NCBI GenBank assembly: GCA_003641405.1
Contig: QNAF01000017.1
Span: 1 to 16,149 of the forward strand
Reading direction: 5' to 3'
DNA from: Candidatus Zixiibacteriota bacterium
GTDB taxonomy: Bacteria > Zixibacteria > MSB-5A5 > GN15 > FEB-12
Length of the DNA stretch: 16,149 bases
Positions within the stretch are counted from its first letter, which is position 1; every line of letters begins with the position of its first letter. Below the pieces are notes generated by a model. It was given only the letters and a program-made list of their open reading frames with translations, made no database searches and had not been told where the DNA came from. Shown here piece by piece: positions 14,703 to 16,149 of the stretch. Position numbers and translations under genes: made by a program.

Positions 14703-16149
14703 ATGCATCTAAACCGCCTTGAGATCAAGAATTTCCGGGTCATTCGCCGTACGCGGATCGAGTTTACTGACCGGCTTACGGGGATAATTGGACCCAACGG
14801 GGCAGGGAAGTCATCTCTGGTCGAGGCGGTGGCATGGGCGCTTTATGGAAACCCGGCGGCACGCTCCGGCAAAGAGGAGATCAGGTCGGCCTTTGCGGGG
14901 ACTTCAGGTACTTGTGAAGTAGCCCTGGAATTCGCTATTGGCACGGATAACTATCGTATTGAGCGACGATTAATAGGAAAGACCGACAGAACGGAAGTGA
15001 GCCTGTTTCGTAGTGGGGCGATTGAATCAGTCGGGAGCACCGAGACTCAGCGACATGTCGTCTCTTTGCTCGGTCTGGACTGGCGCGGTTTTCTTACGTC
15101 TTTTCTGGCCCGACAACAGGAACTAAATGCCCTGGCAGACTTACGGCCTGCTGAAAGGCGAGAGCATCTGGCCGGTATGCTCGGGATTCGACGATTAGAC
15201 CAGGCCATTCAACGAGCCAAAACAGACAGCCGCGTGTTGAGCAGCAAAGGTGATGTGCTCCAGAACCAGGCAGACCAGAAAGAAGCTATTGTCACCAGAA
15301 CTGAAGAGTTGCAGGAGCATATCGGAAAGATCAGGCAATTAGCGGAAATGGCAGCGGGAGCATATACTTGCGCCAGAGAGAAGTTCAGATCGACAGAAGT
15401 TTCTTATCGGGAGCACCAGGAGAAACAAGCCAAATGCTCCCAAATTGATGCTCAGGTCAAGGCAATGTCAACCACCAGGGAGCATATCCTCCAGCGACTG
15501 GGCAACCTACATGAGCGAGAAAAGCAACTGCTTGAAGCACAACAGAGACTTGCCATACTGGAACCGTTGCTGGTGGAGCTTGACGTACTAAGAGAGACTT
15601 TGGGAGATCTCAAGGCAGCAGAACAGAAGGCTCGGCACAGAACGGAACTGGAAGGCCAGCAGGTAGTGTCCCGACGTGAGCTGAGCAAGCTGAAGACAGA
15701 CGTGTCATCTATCCAGGCTGAACTGGACCAGGTGGAGGGCACAATCCGCAAGATACCTGAGGATATCACGGATCAGCACTCGACTGCCGAAACTGCGCTG
15801 GAGCGGACCCGTGAGGAGTGGGTTGACTACCAGTCTGAGTTGAAAACTAACCGGAGTGAAGCCAGCCGGCTGAGAGTTCAGATAGAAGAGATCGGCAATA
15901 TCGGCCCGGACGCAGTCTGTGATCGGTGCCATCGGCCTTTTGGCGATGATCTGCCCCGAATTAGAGAACACCTGAACGCTGAACTGAAGACGTATGTCAA
16001 GGCCGGCGAAGAACTGATGGAATCGCTCGAAGTCAGACAAGCCGAAGGTGAGAAGCTGAAAACCAGAGTCAAGGAACTTGCTCTTCAGGCGCAGCAAAAT
16101 CGGGAACTGCTTATCCGGAGAAAGTCTCTGGTAAGCCGCCTTGAGGAGA
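14703..16149 (+). CDS. sbcC: SbcC/Rad50-like ATPase, 5' part (truncated by window end)
   Basis: 482 codons are visible with no stop. The N-terminal 'MHLNRLEIKNFRVIRRT' and Walker A G30-P-N-G-A-G-K-S37 identify an SMC-like ABC ATPase. 'SFLARQQELNAL' near residue 138 is the Q-loop region. Long heptad-rich coiled coil follows from about 160 to 400, then a zinc hook C406-D-R-C409 ('CDRCHRPF'), after which the returning coiled coil begins. The signature motif and Walker B lie beyond the window. SbcC pairs with the nuclease SbcD to process DNA ends and hairpins, dimerising through the hook. An in-frame TGA at 14682 leaves ATG 14703 as the only sensible start. No Shine-Dalgarno is seen. No sbcD lies upstream, where it is often found. 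Confidence 0.9.
   Translation, partial: MHLNRLEIKNFRVIRRTRIEFTDRLTGIIGPNGAGKSSLVEAVAWALYGNPAARSGKEEIRSAFAGTSGTCEVALEFAIGTDNYRIERRLIGKTDRTEVSLFRSGAIESVGSTETQRHVVSLLGLDWRGFLTSFLARQQELNALADLRPAERREHLAGMLGIRRLDQAIQRAKTDSRVLSSKGDVLQNQADQKEAIVTRTEELQEHIGKIRQLAEMAAGAYTCAREKFRSTEVSYREHQEKQAKCSQIDAQVKAMSTTREHILQRLGNLHEREKQLLEAQQRLAILEPLLVELDVLRETLGDLKAAEQKARHRTELEGQQVVSRRELSKLKTDVSSIQAELDQVEGTIRKIPEDITDQHSTAETALERTREEWVDYQSELKTNRSEASRLRVQIEEIGNIGPDAVCDRCHRPFGDDLPRIREHLNAELKTYVKAGEELMESLEVRQAEGEKLKTRVKELALQAQQNRELLIRRKSLVSRLEE

Overview
The window looks like a chromosomal segment of a Gram-negative-type, probably uncultured bacterium with GC content near 50%. Three things suggest a candidate phylum near the FCB group, such as Zixibacteria: a secreted protein that ends in a dockerin, a long B12-dependent ribonucleotide reductase, and an AmmeMemoRadiSam-type radical SAM enzyme. 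That placement is inference from gene content; no marker gene proves it.

Left part (137-3043, minus strand): a tight four-gene operon read pgsA - pgpA - cinA - thpR. It covers the last two steps of phosphatidylglycerol synthesis, an NMN deamidase of the CinA family and a 2'-5' RNA ligase/cyclic phosphodiesterase. A promoter-like sequence sits almost on the pgsA start codon. The 638-bp gap 3044-3681 holds a candidate small RNA with its own promoter and a clear intrinsic terminator, plus a stem-loop just downstream of nrdJ.

Middle (3682-9055, minus strand): nrdJ, a 1218-codon adenosylcobalamin-dependent class II ribonucleotide reductase. It starts at TTG behind a strong AGGAGG site. Upstream lie two NrdR-box-like palindromes exactly 31 bp apart, then a 16-bp stem-loop in the leader. 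No cobalamin riboswitch was recognised. Next is an orphan radical SAM gene, whose promoter decides its start.

Right part: 9140-9470 and 14316-14612 are intergenic regions filled with related hairpin-rich repeats. One is a 149-bp MITE-like element with perfect 15-bp terminal inverted repeats. Between them (9576-13777, minus strand) is a probable operon of two small unknown ORFs and a large exported multidomain protein. That protein has Cys-rich PPC-like repeats, a GEVED-type domain and a dockerin, and the gene ends at a textbook terminator. At the right edge a plus-strand sbcC/rad50-like gene (14703 onward) runs out of the window, with its zinc hook still visible.

The first genes of transcription units (pgsA, sbcC, the radical SAM gene) have promoter-like hexamers ending 8-13 nt before ATG and no clear ribosome binding site. 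Genes inside operons, and nrdJ, mostly have recognisable Shine-Dalgarno sequences. No CRISPR array, prophage, transposase gene, tRNA or rRNA was found.
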